From: Poa pratensis
Taxonomy: Eukaryota; Streptophyta; Magnoliopsida; Poales; Poaceae
NCBI GenBank assembly: GCA_947311845.1
Contig: CAMZMU010000081.1
Span: 1 to 64,000 of the forward strand
DNA: 64,000 nucleotides
Reading direction: 5' to 3'
Shown: piece by piece, positions 24,541-34,925 of the stretch
How the letters are laid out: the number at the start of each line of letters is the position of its first letter
Position numbering within the stretch: the stretch's first letter is position 1
Program-made: the position numbers and the translations under genes
The notes under the pieces: model-generated
Seen by the model: the letters and a program-made list of their open reading frames with translations, nothing else
The model's database searches: none
Told to the model about the DNA's origin: nothing

Positions 24541-25469
24541 GCCTAGTCGTTGTACATCGGATCTTCCCTTGTACTCTTTCCAATGGGAGAAGATAGGGAC
24601 AGTCTCCTTCAGAGCTACAGAACACGCAGTAGCAAAAATGGAAGCATCTTTGCGTGCACTGGTCTTGTCTTCCCCGGAGGAATAACAAATCTTATCCTTC
24701 CTCTTTTGGACACGTTGTCTAGCTCCTCGCCTAGGAATGTTGGCAGCTCAAAATGGGGAGGTGCCTGCTCGCGTTGGGCGGCTGCCTCCTCGCCGTGGTC
24801 AGCTACCTCATTGTGTTGAGCAGCTTCCAGCTGGCCATGGGCAACTGCTCGCCTTGGACCACTGGCCGCTTGAGTTTGGCATCTGCCTTTTTCTTTACTA
24901 TCGGAGACTCAGGTGTTGTGCCTTCAACTATATCTGCATGACGCGCTTGCGATTGCGAACTGCACCAGGTTCTGTTTGTGGTTCTAACATGAATAAAGAG
25001 CTCAAAGTAAGTTTACAAAAAAACACTTGCTAAGAACCTATTACAGCTACAAAGTAAGCTACTCATTTCCGGGTTTCTCTCATGGATGCATTTGTTGTTC
25101 TAAATTATGTGACTGGTATTGATTGTTATGTTGTACCGATGATGTAACAGACCGATATGAGTAATCTAATCTATGGACCTAACACTTATTGGATCGCAAA
25201 ACTGATGTTAAGCGTAATACAAGCTCGAAAATAAACAAACTTTGCCCGTACAAACTCATAAACATAGGCACCAAACAGGCAATTAAACAAACATGTGTAG
25301 GAAACAAGAATCAAATGGACGAAAATAATCCTCTCAAGATTGCCTTCGGGCTTTAGGGCCTTATTCTTACTGCTTTTCATGGCGGGAACCTTTACTGGTG
25401 GCATCGAGGTGGGAGCCAGTGACAACGAAGTAGCCGCAGGGTTTAGTGAGGAGGTGGTAGACCTAGACG
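24541..25469. other. unclassified sequence, possible transposon-gene remnant
   Basis: Contains a GC-rich stretch at 24730-24900. Read on the minus strand it gives IVKKKADAKLKRPVVQGEQL before a stop, and another minus-strand piece at 25340-25425 reads PPVKVPAMKSSKNKALKPEG. Both are basic, linker-like peptides of the sort found in grass transposon genes, but I recognise no domain. Read forward, 24753-24830 could encode a hydrophobic segment; I give that little weight. Confidence 0.3.
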
Positions 25470-25860
25470 TAGCGCGAAGTTGGTGACGAGGTGGATGACC
25501 TGCGAGCTTGGCGGCGACCTGAACGGCGAGGTGGCAGATCTAGGGGCCGACCTGGACGGCGAGGTGGTAGATCGTGGCAATGACCTGGACAACGGGGTGG
25601 CAGAACTTGGCGGCGACCTAGACGGCGAGGTGGCAGATCTTGGCGGCGACCTGCACGGGGAGTGGCAGATCTTGGCGGCGACCTAGAAGGCAAGGTGGAA
25701 GATCTTGACGGCGACCTGGACGGCGAGGTGGAAGACCGGGAAGGCGAGCTACACGGCGAGGTGGATGATCGGGACAACGAGCTACACGGCGAGGTGGGAG
25801 ACCAGAACGGCAGGCTACACGGCGAGGTGGAAGACCGTGACGATGCACTAGGATTTGGGA
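25470..25860. repeat. 33-bp minisatellite (GGCGAGGTGG-type)
   Basis: About ten tandem imperfect units of the type gacggcgaggtggcagatct-ttggcggcgacct repeat every 33 bases. The period is a multiple of three, so all frames stay open: the forward strand reads an 11-residue acidic repeat (GDLDGEVADLG type) and the reverse strand a Ser/Arg/Pro repeat. Long open frames here are a product of the repeat. Confidence 0.88.
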
Positions 25861-26001
25861 GGAAAGGAGGGGAAATTTTGGACGAGAGAGGACGGGAAAT
25901 GCCGATACGGAGAGGGAAATTTTGGCGAGGACGGTATAGGCTGGGAGAGGTTCGAAATTTTGTGTGCACGAAAGGGGCCAACGTTTGAACAAAACTTGGG
26001 T

Positions 26002-26690
26002 CACTACAAGAATCCCGGCCTTCTACCACGGAATGAGTTCGTGGTTGAAAGTCAAAAATTCGTCGTAAACGCTTACCTACGACGGATCTGTCGATTGTGG
26101 CCAAAAGTGCGTCATAGATGAACTCCGAGACGGTTTTCCCGAACTGTTTTGGATCCGTGACGGCCAGACCCAGCCCGAGGCCCGCCTGGCCCAATTGACT
26201 GTGACGGAAAAAACGTCAACCGCTGTGTTGGAAAAGTGGCGACACTTTTGTCAGACCAATGATTGAGCTGTCAGATCCTGTCGGGAAAAGTCAACTTTGT
26301 CTTCTAGCGTGATCTCATCCGTAAAAGTCCTGGCCATAATGCTTTGACGGGCCGGCCGACCCATTAACCTTAACAGGCTAAGCCCATTACTACGAATCAG
26401 GTCGGCCCGTTAGCTGTGCAGGCCTGACCCATTTTACTATGCATTGCCAGGCCTATCTAAACAAACAGTCAGGTCTAGGGAATCAAACAGGCCAGCCCAT
26501 ACAGCCAGACGGGGCGGCCCACTGGGTCTACCATGTCGACACTTCTAACCTAGCAGGCCTGACCAATGAGAGCTTGCCACGTACGCGACACGCTGTGCCC
26601 ACGTGGTCCATTCATGCATTGACACGTGGTCAAACCGGGGTCCGCAACGTGGACCAATAGTGGCATGACAAGTAATCCAATCCAAGGACG
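26002..26690 (+). mobile_element. CACTA-type terminus, copy 1
   Basis: Begins CACTACAAGAATCCCGG, the En/Spm (CACTA) terminal motif, followed by subterminal sequence with repeated gtgacgg and cgtcgta elements and many agg-cc-ggcccat blocks. A second copy in the same orientation starts at 28789. No transposase is seen. The right border is not defined; similarity to copy 2 runs to about 26550. Confidence 0.6.
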
Positions 26691-27113
26691 ACATTTGGTG
26701 ATGAGGATATATTGACGAATTATGGTGATTATCTATGTTTGAACTGGAAGGAAATATTAAGCCTAATTGATGATTATTATCAGGTGAATTTATTCCTATA
26801 TAAAAATAATAGTTTGATATATGAGAATTATATACTACCTAAATCATTGTATTATTATTTGATTAGATTTGACATTCATCAAAATGACGCCAGCGGGAGG
26901 AGAGTGAGGATGGCGACCACAAGACACAAGAAATTGCCCAAGTTAAATCAACAACGTACATGTGCTAATCATGTGTGCATGGCGGGACCCGTCCATGTGG
27001 TGCGATTCAAGCATGGAGCATTTCACGTACAACATCCAAGGTGGGACCCGTCCATGTGGTGCATTGCATGCATGCCTTGGATCTGATCGTGGACTACAAG
27101 CATGCACGTACAC
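26691..27113. other. AT-rich spacer with short direct repeat
   Basis: No gene. Holds a 20-base direct repeat (gggacccgtccatgtggtgc) at 26984 and 27043, period 59. Confidence 0.5.
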
Positions 27114-27995
27114 AAAGTTGCATGTTTAGCTGACGTCCAAATAAGGGCGAGCGAACCGGTACGTTACAAGGGAGCGATCTTGGGCGATTGTGGCGGCGGC
27201 CTAGGGTTTCAACCCTAGCCGCCGCCCCCGGTGATATCTGCAGCTTCATCGTCGCCGCCGGCAAAAATTCGACGGGTCCTCGCCTCCTCTAGGTGCCGTT
27301 CTGGCACTAGGAGGGGTGGGAACCTCGGACTTGCGCATGGCGCTTTTCGAAGGTACTTAATGGTAGAGTTTGGTTTTGGTCGTCATCTTTTTCGTTAATG
27401 GAGATGGTATCGTCTGCAATAAGTGATCTTCCACGCTTCGTTCGACGGCGAGATATCCTTCCCGACGTCAATGGTGGCTTTGGAGGATTAAGTCTGTCTA
27501 GGTATGGTTCTTCAGATCTTGCTTCGCCAGATCAATCTTGGATTGTTTCTCATGGTTGCCGCGAGGAGGTTTGTCCTCGCAATATCTATCCCGGCTACTA
27601 CGTCTTCGGCAATGGTGATTCGTTCTCTCGGCTCCCAACGACGTCGACAAAGTGGTTCGGTTATTTGTCACTGAAATATCAGTGGTGGTGCTCTTGCCGA
27701 TGTTGCTTGATTAATTTAATGGCTGCGTGCGTGCACAAAGCCTTGGCATTGCGGCTCAAAATTAAAAAGGAAGAACCTTCGGTGGTATTCACAGGTCTGT
27801 GTTTGATGGTGTTGGCGTTGTTCTACGGCTGCCTTCAGAAAAATATAAGATTGTGTTATGGATAAAGAAAGGGTTTGAAGATCTCATAGATTTGCTAGTC
27901 TCTTTTAGTTTTGTTTTTGTAATCGATATAATCGTGTACTCTTTGCTGGTTTAATATATGTGGAAAATTCAAAAAAAAAGTTGCATGTTTAGCTG
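27114..27995 (+). mobile_element. poly(A) retroposon with 19-bp target duplication
   Basis: The 19-base direct repeat AAAGTTGCATGTTTAGCTG flanks the unit (27114-27132 and 27977-27995), and a run of A directly precedes the right copy. Both are marks of target-primed reverse transcription. The insert (27133-27976) starts GC-rich (gcggcggcctagggtttcaa) and ends with a terminator-like 3' UTR. It has an open frame at 27398-27865 with no domain I recognise. It could be a short non-autonomous LINE or a retroposed cellular transcript. Confidence 0.8.
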
Positions 27996-28788
27996 CTGGC
28001 TAAGACAAGCGTTGGGCCGTCGCACCTATTCGACTTAGAGGCCCACAAGAAGGCAAGGCAAGGTCCAGATAACGGCAGAGATACACTACGACGTGATGCG
28101 AACAATCGAGGCGGCGCACTAGTCAATAAATAGCTAGCAGATTTTTTGTAAAAGTTGGACCACGTTTATGCTAAACCCTAGATTGGATTGCTAAACATTC
28201 ATCTATCATAATCCTCTTTATTTCGATCAGAAATTCACCCCTCTACTTTGTTGCGATCTGGAGGTTCTTATTACCAAATTTTGAGTGTGATCTGTTGTTC
28301 CACTGAGAATTAGTAGATTGCAGAAACCGCTTCGTGGTCGGCGGCTACGTTGCATCGGTGTGAGACGTCGCGAATATCCATTGGGTTGAAGAGCTGTTGC
28401 ATTGGCAACAGGGGAGCAGCCGGAGAGTTTTTCGGATTCTCGCAAGTTATTTTTCACCATCATCCACCTACCCGCAGCTCACTGAGAAGATCGGGCAACC
28501 CCTTATCATTTGGTGTTATCGTAAGGTACAACGTATACCTATTATAGGGCGACACGTGGCACGTCCTAAATGAGGCCCGTTAGCAATATGGTCCAGTAGG
28601 CCTGATTACGTGGCTTTCGTTATGGCCTAGGCCCATGCAGATTAGGCCCATATTAGGGAGGGAACAACAGAGGCGACGGCCCGTTATTGAGCGAGCTTAA
28701 AGGTCCAGAACATTGTAATAGTGATTTGGCTCATTAATCAAACATGGCCCAATACGGCCTACAACCAAAAGAGCACAGCCGGCATACA
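27996..28788. other. unclassified spacer between retroposon and CACTA end
   Basis: No supported gene. The 28560-28788 part is rich in ggcccat/taggcc blocks like the subterminal zones of the neighbouring CACTA ends, so it may be part of a related element. Confidence 0.4.
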
Positions 28789-29339
28789 CACTACGAGAAT
28801 CCAGGTTTTCTACCACGGAATGAGTTCGTGGTTGAAAGTCAAATATCCGTCGTAAATGCTCATCTACGATGGATTTGCTATCCGTGGTCGAAAGTGCGTC
28901 TTAGATGAACTCCGAGACAGTTTTGCCGAACCGTCGTGGATCCGTGACGGCCAGACCCAGCTCGAGGCCCGCCCGGCCCAATTGACTGTGACGGAAAAAA
29001 ACCGTCACCGCTGTGCCGGAAAAGTGGCGACACTTTTGTCAGACCAATGATTGAGCTACCAGAGCTTTTCGGGTAAAGTCAATGTTGTCGTCTAGCGTGA
29101 CGTCATCCGTAAAAGGCCGGGCCATAATGCTCTGACGGGCCAGCCGGCCCATTAATCTTAACAGGCTAAGCCCATTACTCCGAATCAGGTCGGCTCGTTA
29201 GCTATGCAGGCCTGGCCCATGTTACTATGCATTGCCAGGCCCAGCTTAACAAACAGCCCGGTCCAGGGAATTAAACAGGCCGGCCCATACAGCCAGACGT
29301 CGTGGCCCATTGGGCCTACATTGTCAGCCCTTCTAACCT
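28789..29339 (+). mobile_element. CACTA-type terminus, copy 2
   Basis: Starts CACTACGAGAATCCAGG and stays closely similar to copy 1 (26002 onward) for about 550 bases, including ttctaccacggaatgagttc and the gtgacgg subterminal repeats. It is cut off at 29339 by gypsy sequence. Confidence 0.6.
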
Positions 29340-29600
29340 TGATGATGTAGTGCAGGTCACGCCCATCACCATGTCAAGTGCTCCAACATATCACAAGTCA
29401 CCATGGACAACAAAGGTGAACTCATTCCTCTAAGAGAACTCAATTCCCACCATTTTGGATGGTATACTACCTCATCCTCCGTCCCTTGATGATACTAGGC
29501 GCGCCACGACGACTACGGGTACACGAGAGGATGACCAAGGCGCAAGAGGAATGAAGCCCGACAAGACGGTGGCTTGAAAGAGGAGAAGGAAAAAGTACCA
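29340..29600 (+). mobile_element. 3' tail of a gypsy internal region
   Basis: Begins gatgatgtagtgcaggtcac, the same motif found at the polyprotein tail of the first gypsy pair (5350-5375 and 6400-6370). It continues with aaaggtgaactcattcctc, matching the VNSL block position. It then runs through a purine-rich stretch (29565-29600) into LTR sequence. Confidence 0.6.
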
Positions 29601-29724
29601 GGAGGCAGGAGTGCTACCGCCTGTCAAGCAACAGTACTACCGCCACGGCCCCAGTCCAACGCCCGACGCGCACCAGCGGCACTACCGCCGCCACTTCCGC
29701 ATAAAACCACCTTCAGATATCATG

Positions 29725-30135
29725 AGCGGTACTACCGCCCCGACGCCGGTACTACCGCCAAGTCGACGCCCCGCACCACCACTAACCCTAGATTCTTTCC
29801 CTTGATAAAAAATCAATTCTATCCTCTCGAGCTCCATCGTGTACTATTTACTTAAAAAAACAACCCAGCGCAAATTTTGGTTCGGGACGAATAGAACAGC
29901 TATGTTCTACTTGTACGAGTAAAATAGGGATTAGGCTGTGGAGAGATGGCTAAGTGGTTGATAGCTCCGGTCTTGAAAACCGGTAGTACTGCCGCCGCTA
30001 CCTCCGCCTAAGAAGGACTCGGGTGCCATGAGCGGTACTACCGCCCCGACGCCGGTACTGCCGTTGCTGAAGACTTTCAGGAGCTTCAGGCCTGCACCAG
30101 CGTTACTACCGCTTGTCACACATCGGTACTACCGC
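29725..30135 (+). repeat. second array of GCGGTACTACCGC palindromes
   Basis: Copies near 29727, 29746, 30030, 30049, 30104 and 30123, with variants. The block catgagcggtactaccgccc occurs twice (about 29721 and 30028), so the array was also duplicated around the plastid insert. Confidence 0.8.
29805..29986 (+). other. plastid-derived insert (NUPT) with partial trnS-UGA
   Basis: From 29940 the sequence ggagagatggctaagtggtt, continuing through the UGA anticodon arm (ctccggtcttgaaaaccgg), is the 5' half of chloroplast tRNA-Ser(UGA), with one change in the D-stem region. It stops at about 29986, mid-gene, so no functional tRNA results. The preceding bases (tcctctcgagctccatcgtg, tttggttcgggacgaataga) also look plastid-derived but from a separate place. 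The identification is from memory of plastid sequence. Confidence 0.75.
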
Positions 30136-30499
30136 TGCTGCAGGAACCATCAGGGAATATTCCCTTGTATCTCAACCTACCACCTACCCCTTTGGGTCAA
30201 ACCCTATATATAGAACCTCCTATGTTCAGATCTAGGTTAGAGAGTATGATGAGATAGAACTAGAGCTTGTGCTCTGGCTATGATTCCTCCCCATGTGGAG
30301 AAGATCCCTCTTGTGGATTCAAGACCTTTCCTTAGATCCTTATTCTACTGAGTTGTATCAAGATCCCTACTTGTGCTTAGTCTTTCTTGGTTGGATTCTA
30401 CCGTCGCGGTCTTCCATCCTCGATTCTACCGAGTGCTTGCCGATCTCCCACCCCTCGTGTGGATTCTATTGGGTCGGTTGGACCGACCGGTAAGGGAAA

Positions 30500-30504
30500 C
30501 GGTT
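30500..30504. repeat. TSD of Tat-like element, left (CGGTT)
   Basis: CGGTT immediately before the 5' LTR start is repeated right after the 3' LTR at 48201-48205, a standard 5-bp retroviral-type target duplication. Confidence 0.93.
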
Positions 30505-31438
30505 TGTCGCAACAGTGGAACATGGGGTTCCCCTAATGCGGCCAAAGTGGGTCCACCACCTGGGCCCACCAAAGATGGACAAGGCAAGGAGTCAAAGCTG
30601 GTAGATGGGCCAGCCCATCTACCCCTGAAGAAGCTCGTCAAGTTCGACATCGACAACCCATGGCTAAGGACCAGGTGACCTTCCGGGGTTACCTGTTCCC
30701 AGAGCTAGGACGGAGCACTCCCGGGTTCAGGTACCCGGCAGGAGGCTGGGCGTACTTCCGGGACGCTCCATCCATACAGCAGAAGAGGATAAGCACGCCA
30801 GCTTGGGCAGGAAGCTGGTAGAAGACTTGGGCACCAAGATGAAGATCACAGCCTTGGGCGTGGTCGGTGGGGCTGTGAGTCCGCCCCCCACCTTTCCTAA
30901 AGGTTGACAGCGACATCTCACAAGACGCTTGGAGGAGCAGAAGCCACGTCTCCTCCAATGACCGCGGAGGGGTTTTCTCCCGCCAAAACCCCACGCTCCT
31001 CGCGTGCGCCTGTGGTATCCCCTTAGCCTATAAAAGGAGGGCCAAGGCACCGAGGCAAAGGGAGGTCGGATTAGAAGCAAGCTGAGCCAAGACTAGACTA
31101 GGGTTTGGAGGGTAGAGAGAGAGATGATCTCCCTAGGGCAGGATCTGCTCTTCGTCTACCTCCGGCCGGTACTCTGCCGGGTTCACCCATAGAACACCCT
31201 TGTAAACCACTCCATGATGAACACCTCAATCCAGATATGCAGGAGTAGGGATTTTAGCCTCCGGGCGGCCTGAACCTGGGTAACTTCTTCTGTCCCGGTG
31301 TTGTTTGCTTGCCACCACCAACGAAGAACTTGGCGAACACCACCTGGGTGAAGACGACTTCCAGCCTCCTTCGCGCCCCGTGCCGAACCTAAAAAGGGGG
31401 CATCCTTTACTCCAGTGTCCGTCACCCGAGACATGACA
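30505..31438 (+). mobile_element. 5' LTR of Tat-like element
   Basis: Starts TGTCGCAACAGTGGAACATG and ends ...cccgagacatgaca. A TATA box (TATAAAAGG at 31029-31037) sits in a standard position for the LTR promoter. Matches 47264-48200 with scattered substitutions and short indels. Confidence 0.92.
31029..31037 (+). promoter_or_regulatory. TATA box of Tat-like 5' LTR
   Basis: TATAAAAGG in the U3/R zone, conserved at 47792-47800 in the other LTR. It would drive genomic RNA synthesis by RNA polymerase II. Confidence 0.8.
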
Positions 31439-31440
31439 TC

Positions 31441-31459
31441 TGGTGCGCCAGGTAGGGGG
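31441..31459 (+). promoter_or_regulatory. primer-binding site of Tat-like element
   Basis: TGGTGCGCCAGGTAGGGGG begins two bases after the 5' LTR. Its position and TGG start fit a tRNA-complementary primer site; I do not assign the tRNA. Confidence 0.7.
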
Positions 31460-31517
31460 TGCAAGCGCTGGATTCATCTGCATCAAAACTGGCGGCACGC
31501 TCTACGTCGTCAACTTC

Positions 31518-31640
31518 AAGATCTACGTTGAGCTCTTCATCAGGCACGAGATCTACGTCGAGCTCTTCATCAGGCACGAGATCTACGTCGAGCTCTTCAT
31601 CGGGCGCAAGATCTACGTAGAGCTCTTGCTCCTGTTCAAC
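31518..31640 (+). repeat. 30-bp tandem repeat in leader/early gag
   Basis: Four units of the type gagatctacgtcgagctctt-catcaggcac repeat at 30-base steps. In frame they read a 10-residue repeat (IYVELFIRHE) forward and an acidic repeat (VDLVPDEELD) in reverse. Confidence 0.9.
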
Positions 31641-31919
31641 GTCCACGTCAGGCTCTTCGTCCTTAGCAAGATCAGCGTCTAGCTCTTCTTCCGCAACGAA
31701 AGCCACTCCAAGCTCTTCTTCTCTCGCGAGAACTGCTGTTTCCTCCGGGCAAGGTGAACGGTCGCCTCGTGAGCTAGCAAGAGACATGTCGGGAACTCGG
31801 AGGTCTTTGGTGAGCCAGCAAGTCAGTCAACTCGGAACAGCTGGGGGCTAGAGGAAGCTCTGGGTGCAGCCCGAGCGCTTCTCTCTTCCCCGCCAGATCA
31901 GTGCAAGAGTGATCCCTGT

Positions 31920-32468
31920 GTGAGGGCATGGATCGCTAGCTTGGAAAGTCTGTTGAACTATGCTCACCAATGTCACGCTCCCACGAGTTTAGCCCCGACA
32001 GTTGACGTTGCCACCGCCATCCCTGCGCCAGCACCACCGAAGGAAGAGCAGCCCAAGGATCCCCATGGCAAGCGGCCCATGGAATCACCCCCGGAAGGCA
32101 CTGGCCAGAGCTCCAACCCCAGGCGCCGTTCCCGGGAAGAAATGGAAGGTCAGGCGAACAAGCATCTCAAGACCTGTTGCACGCCATACCCGGCTACCAT
32201 CATCGATCTCTACCGCCTGGAGCAAGACACCGATGAGACTCTACGCCACTACATCTGGAGGTTCCGGGGCGTTGTCGACCGCATTCCCCCGGTAGAACTT
32301 CGAGAGATCTCCGTCATCGCCGCCTTCCACGCCAACGTCCGCAACCTGAAGATGCGTGAGAAGCTAAGTGCCCATGTTGTGGACTCCCTGGAGGATTTGT
32401 GGAAGATGGCTGATCGATGTGCGCGGGGAGAGGAAGCCCACAACTTCCCGACTCGTAGGGTTCTCTGA
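31920..32468 (+). pseudogene. gag remnant of Tat-like element
   Basis: A 182-codon frame. After a Pro/Ser-rich N-terminal part it reads IIDLYRLEQDTDETLRHYIW, RFRGVVDRIPPVELREISVI and AAFHANVRNLKMREKLSAHV, the conserved gag core of grass gypsy elements. It stops at 32468, and the zinc knuckle and all of pol are absent. Confidence 0.82.
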
Positions 32469-33185
32469 AAGCAAGTCATGTGATGTGCCCAAAGTAGCCA
32501 TGCTGCTACAAGATGTACCCGGAAGTGTCAAGTTATCGTTCAAGAACTCCCATGATCAATAAAAGATAAGTTATCCTTGAGCCAATCTCAGTTATGTAAA
32601 AGCTATCTACTTTGCGGGTATAAGAACATGTGTAAAATCTGGTAACATGGCTCGACTGTCGGGCGAGCACTCATGGGGTGACGACTCTCCCGGGGGTAAA
32701 AAGCGGTCAGATACCTGATACTCCTCGGGGACGTGCGTGCCAACTGAGTGAGCAACCTTCTGGGAAACGGTAGGGCTTGTGAGTGCAGCCCTGACCAGCC
32801 AGGGCCTCATAGGTAAGCTTACATCCCTGAAGGATCCCTCAGAAAGAAGTGGAGGCAGTAAAAACATGCTAAGACAAGTAAAAATGCCTGCATAATAGAA
32901 TAGCCCGGCAAGTTCTAGCATATTACAGCAAGAGTTCTGAAATCAAAGCATGAAATCTGACGCGAAGTTTATTACATGTGGGGCACTATCTGCTCGAATG
33001 TGTTGCAGGAAACCTAACGGCTCGGGAACATCTTCGCGGCAAGTGTGGTCGCGGAGGCTTTCATCGCCTAGAGGGAGTTCTTGGAGGGCGACGAGGCCAG
33101 GAAGTTCGGCACGACGGCGTTCGGGTTGGCTTCCTGGAACGTCGCCATCACGGAAACCGCAGTTTGCTTGCTCGCTTTGTGCTTG
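32469..33185 (-). other. 3' untranslated zone of the antisense gene / deletion scar
   Basis: No coding seen. It is where gag coding gives way to the 3' flank of the opposite-strand gene, so it is the likely site of the pol deletion. Resembles a 3' UTR on the minus strand. Confidence 0.5.
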
Positions 33186-34920
33186 TCACCAGCAAGCTAG
33201 GTGATCATCTTGTTCTTGAAGGTCTGGATCAGCAGCAACCTTCTCAATGAAATGTGCAACAAGAGGCAGGCTCTGGCAAGATGGCTCCAAAACTGGAGAA
33301 GGCGTCCTCAGACTCAGCTGCCTCACACGCATCGTGGCCGCTTGGCTGGCCACCAAGATCCTAGCGAAGCCTTCTTGGTTGAGGCGGCGAAGCTCGGACA
33401 GTTCAGTGGATGCCCGAGAGTTGGTCTGGGTCAGCTGCTGGTTAATCTCCTTCAACTCTGCAAGCTTGTCATCCCGTGCCTTCAGGGTTTCCTCCAGCTC
33501 AGATATTCGCAGGCCATCCTTTTCGACCTGCAGCTTCAAGGCGCCGGCAGCCTCCTGCTCCTGATGGAGGGTTTTCTTGGTGTCTTCAATGATTTGGATG
33601 GCATCCTTGACATCTTTGTTCTTGGCATCGAGCGCCTTCTGGTGATTATCAGCAGCATCCTTCAGTTGCTGCTCAGTCTCTTGCTCCAGTTTCCGCTTCT
33701 GGGATTCAAAGGATTTGACCCGGTCAGCTAATTCAGCCTCCGGGTCGCCAACTGCTGCTCTTTTGCGTCGGCGTCCTGCTTGCGATGCTGGCTTTCAGCC
33801 TTCCGCTCGGCATTCTTCTTCTCGAGGGACTTAATCAGGCTGGAAACCTGATTGGCCAGACGGTTCAGCTTTTCCATCCCTCGCTGAACCAGCCTCTCGA
33901 CGCTCTCGATCGTATTAACAAGAGCGGCCTCGCGGTCGCTGTACTCCTTGTCCAGCTGGTGCATCCCTTGAAGAATGGCATCTCGAGCACTCTCGCTGCT
34001 GATAGTGATCCGGGAAGCGGATGCTGAAGGACTTCCCGGTGCAATCGTAACCTTCGTGCACTTGGCCGCCAGGTCTTCTTTAATCTTCGTCAGCTTAGCA
34101 ATCTCCTTGCTGGCCCCCGAGTCCGTGGAGAAGTTGGCGACGGTCGTCAAGGCTTGACCAGTCAACAACGAGCTCTCAAACAAATCAAGGGAGGCCTCAC
34201 GTCTTGGCACACTATCATGGATCATCTCAGGGGCGGGAGGCATGGTTTGCGTCCCCGCCATGCGCAAGGTGGGTGCGCCCTTGTTCACCTCCTGGCCATC
34301 TGAAGGAGTTAAGGAGGGCGGCATCTCTTGGCTCGCGGCGCAAAGAAGGTCGTCCGGAGAAAAGGCATTCGCCACCGAAGCATCTAGAGTCAAGGAAACA
34401 TCGAAAACATGTCAAGTAGCCGGAAGATTCAAGACTAAAGTAACATAACCCGGGAGCCTGATCATACCTGCTTGGTTCGGCGTCCCGGCATCTGGTTTCT
34501 CTCTAAGGCTGGCCGGGGAGGTCACAGTCACGCTCCCCACACCGCTTCCGCGGCGACCGTCGACGTCTGCCAGAGGAGGTGGAAACATTCCCCCTCCGCC
34601 GGTTCCGATATTGGTGGCAGTATCGTCCTCCGCCGCGTCGCGTCGCCTCTTGCTAGTCTCCAGGGAAGGTGTACCCCTGCATCGACATATGGTCACTCTC
34701 CGTGGGACGACAAGAAACGTAAGAAGCATAACAGGAACTTAAAGGATGCTTACTCCCGGGTGCGCTTGTTGCCCAACGCCGCCGGGATGGACCCGACAGA
34801 AGAAGCTTGGGGGCTCTGGTGTGGCTCGCCTGGGAGGGCAGCCAGCCCTACCGTGGGCGGCGAGCGGCGAGGGGACGTCCTCTGCCGCGGGGCCAAGACG
34901 AAGTCAGCAGTTTCAACCTC
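33186..34920 (-). pseudogene. antisense gene of Tat-like element, 3' portion (coiled coil)
   Basis: Minus-strand continuation of the gene begun at 46821, separated from it by the nested Athila-like element. Plausible splice sites are visible: donor GTAAGC after 34756, acceptor tgcag before about 34680, donor GTATGATC near 34470, acceptor ctctag before about 34385. Downstream parts (33728-34393 and 33186-33539) are Lys/Glu/Ala-rich with heptad-like stretches (AKLTKIKEDLAAK, LEETLKARDDKLAELKEINQ) and predict long coiled coils. Frames change near 33735. Function unknown; such antisense genes accompany Tat-type elements. Confidence 0.7.
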
Positions 34921-34925
34921 CACGT
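34921..34925. repeat. TSD of Athila-like element, left (CACGT)
   Basis: CACGT precedes the 5' LTR and recurs at 45444-45448 right after the 3' LTR. Perfect 5-bp duplication. Confidence 0.95.

Larger units (their letters stand above)
29601..30504 (+). mobile_element. outer gypsy LTR, part 1 (interrupted)
   Basis: Carries the same GCGGTACTACCGC arrays as the LTR at 5540-6353. It is interrupted at 30504 by the Tat-like element and resumes at 48206. The CGGTT at 30500-30504 is repeated at 48201-48205. A plastid-derived insert lies inside it. Confidence 0.75.

Noticed and set aside
25463..26194. 243-codon minus-strand open frame across the 33-bp repeat and the CACTA end
   Set aside because: It crosses a transposon terminus, and its length is due to the three-fold period of the minisatellite; no domain.
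29940..29986. Functional tRNA-Ser gene
   Set aside because: Only the 5' half is present; no variable arm, T arm or acceptor 3' strand.
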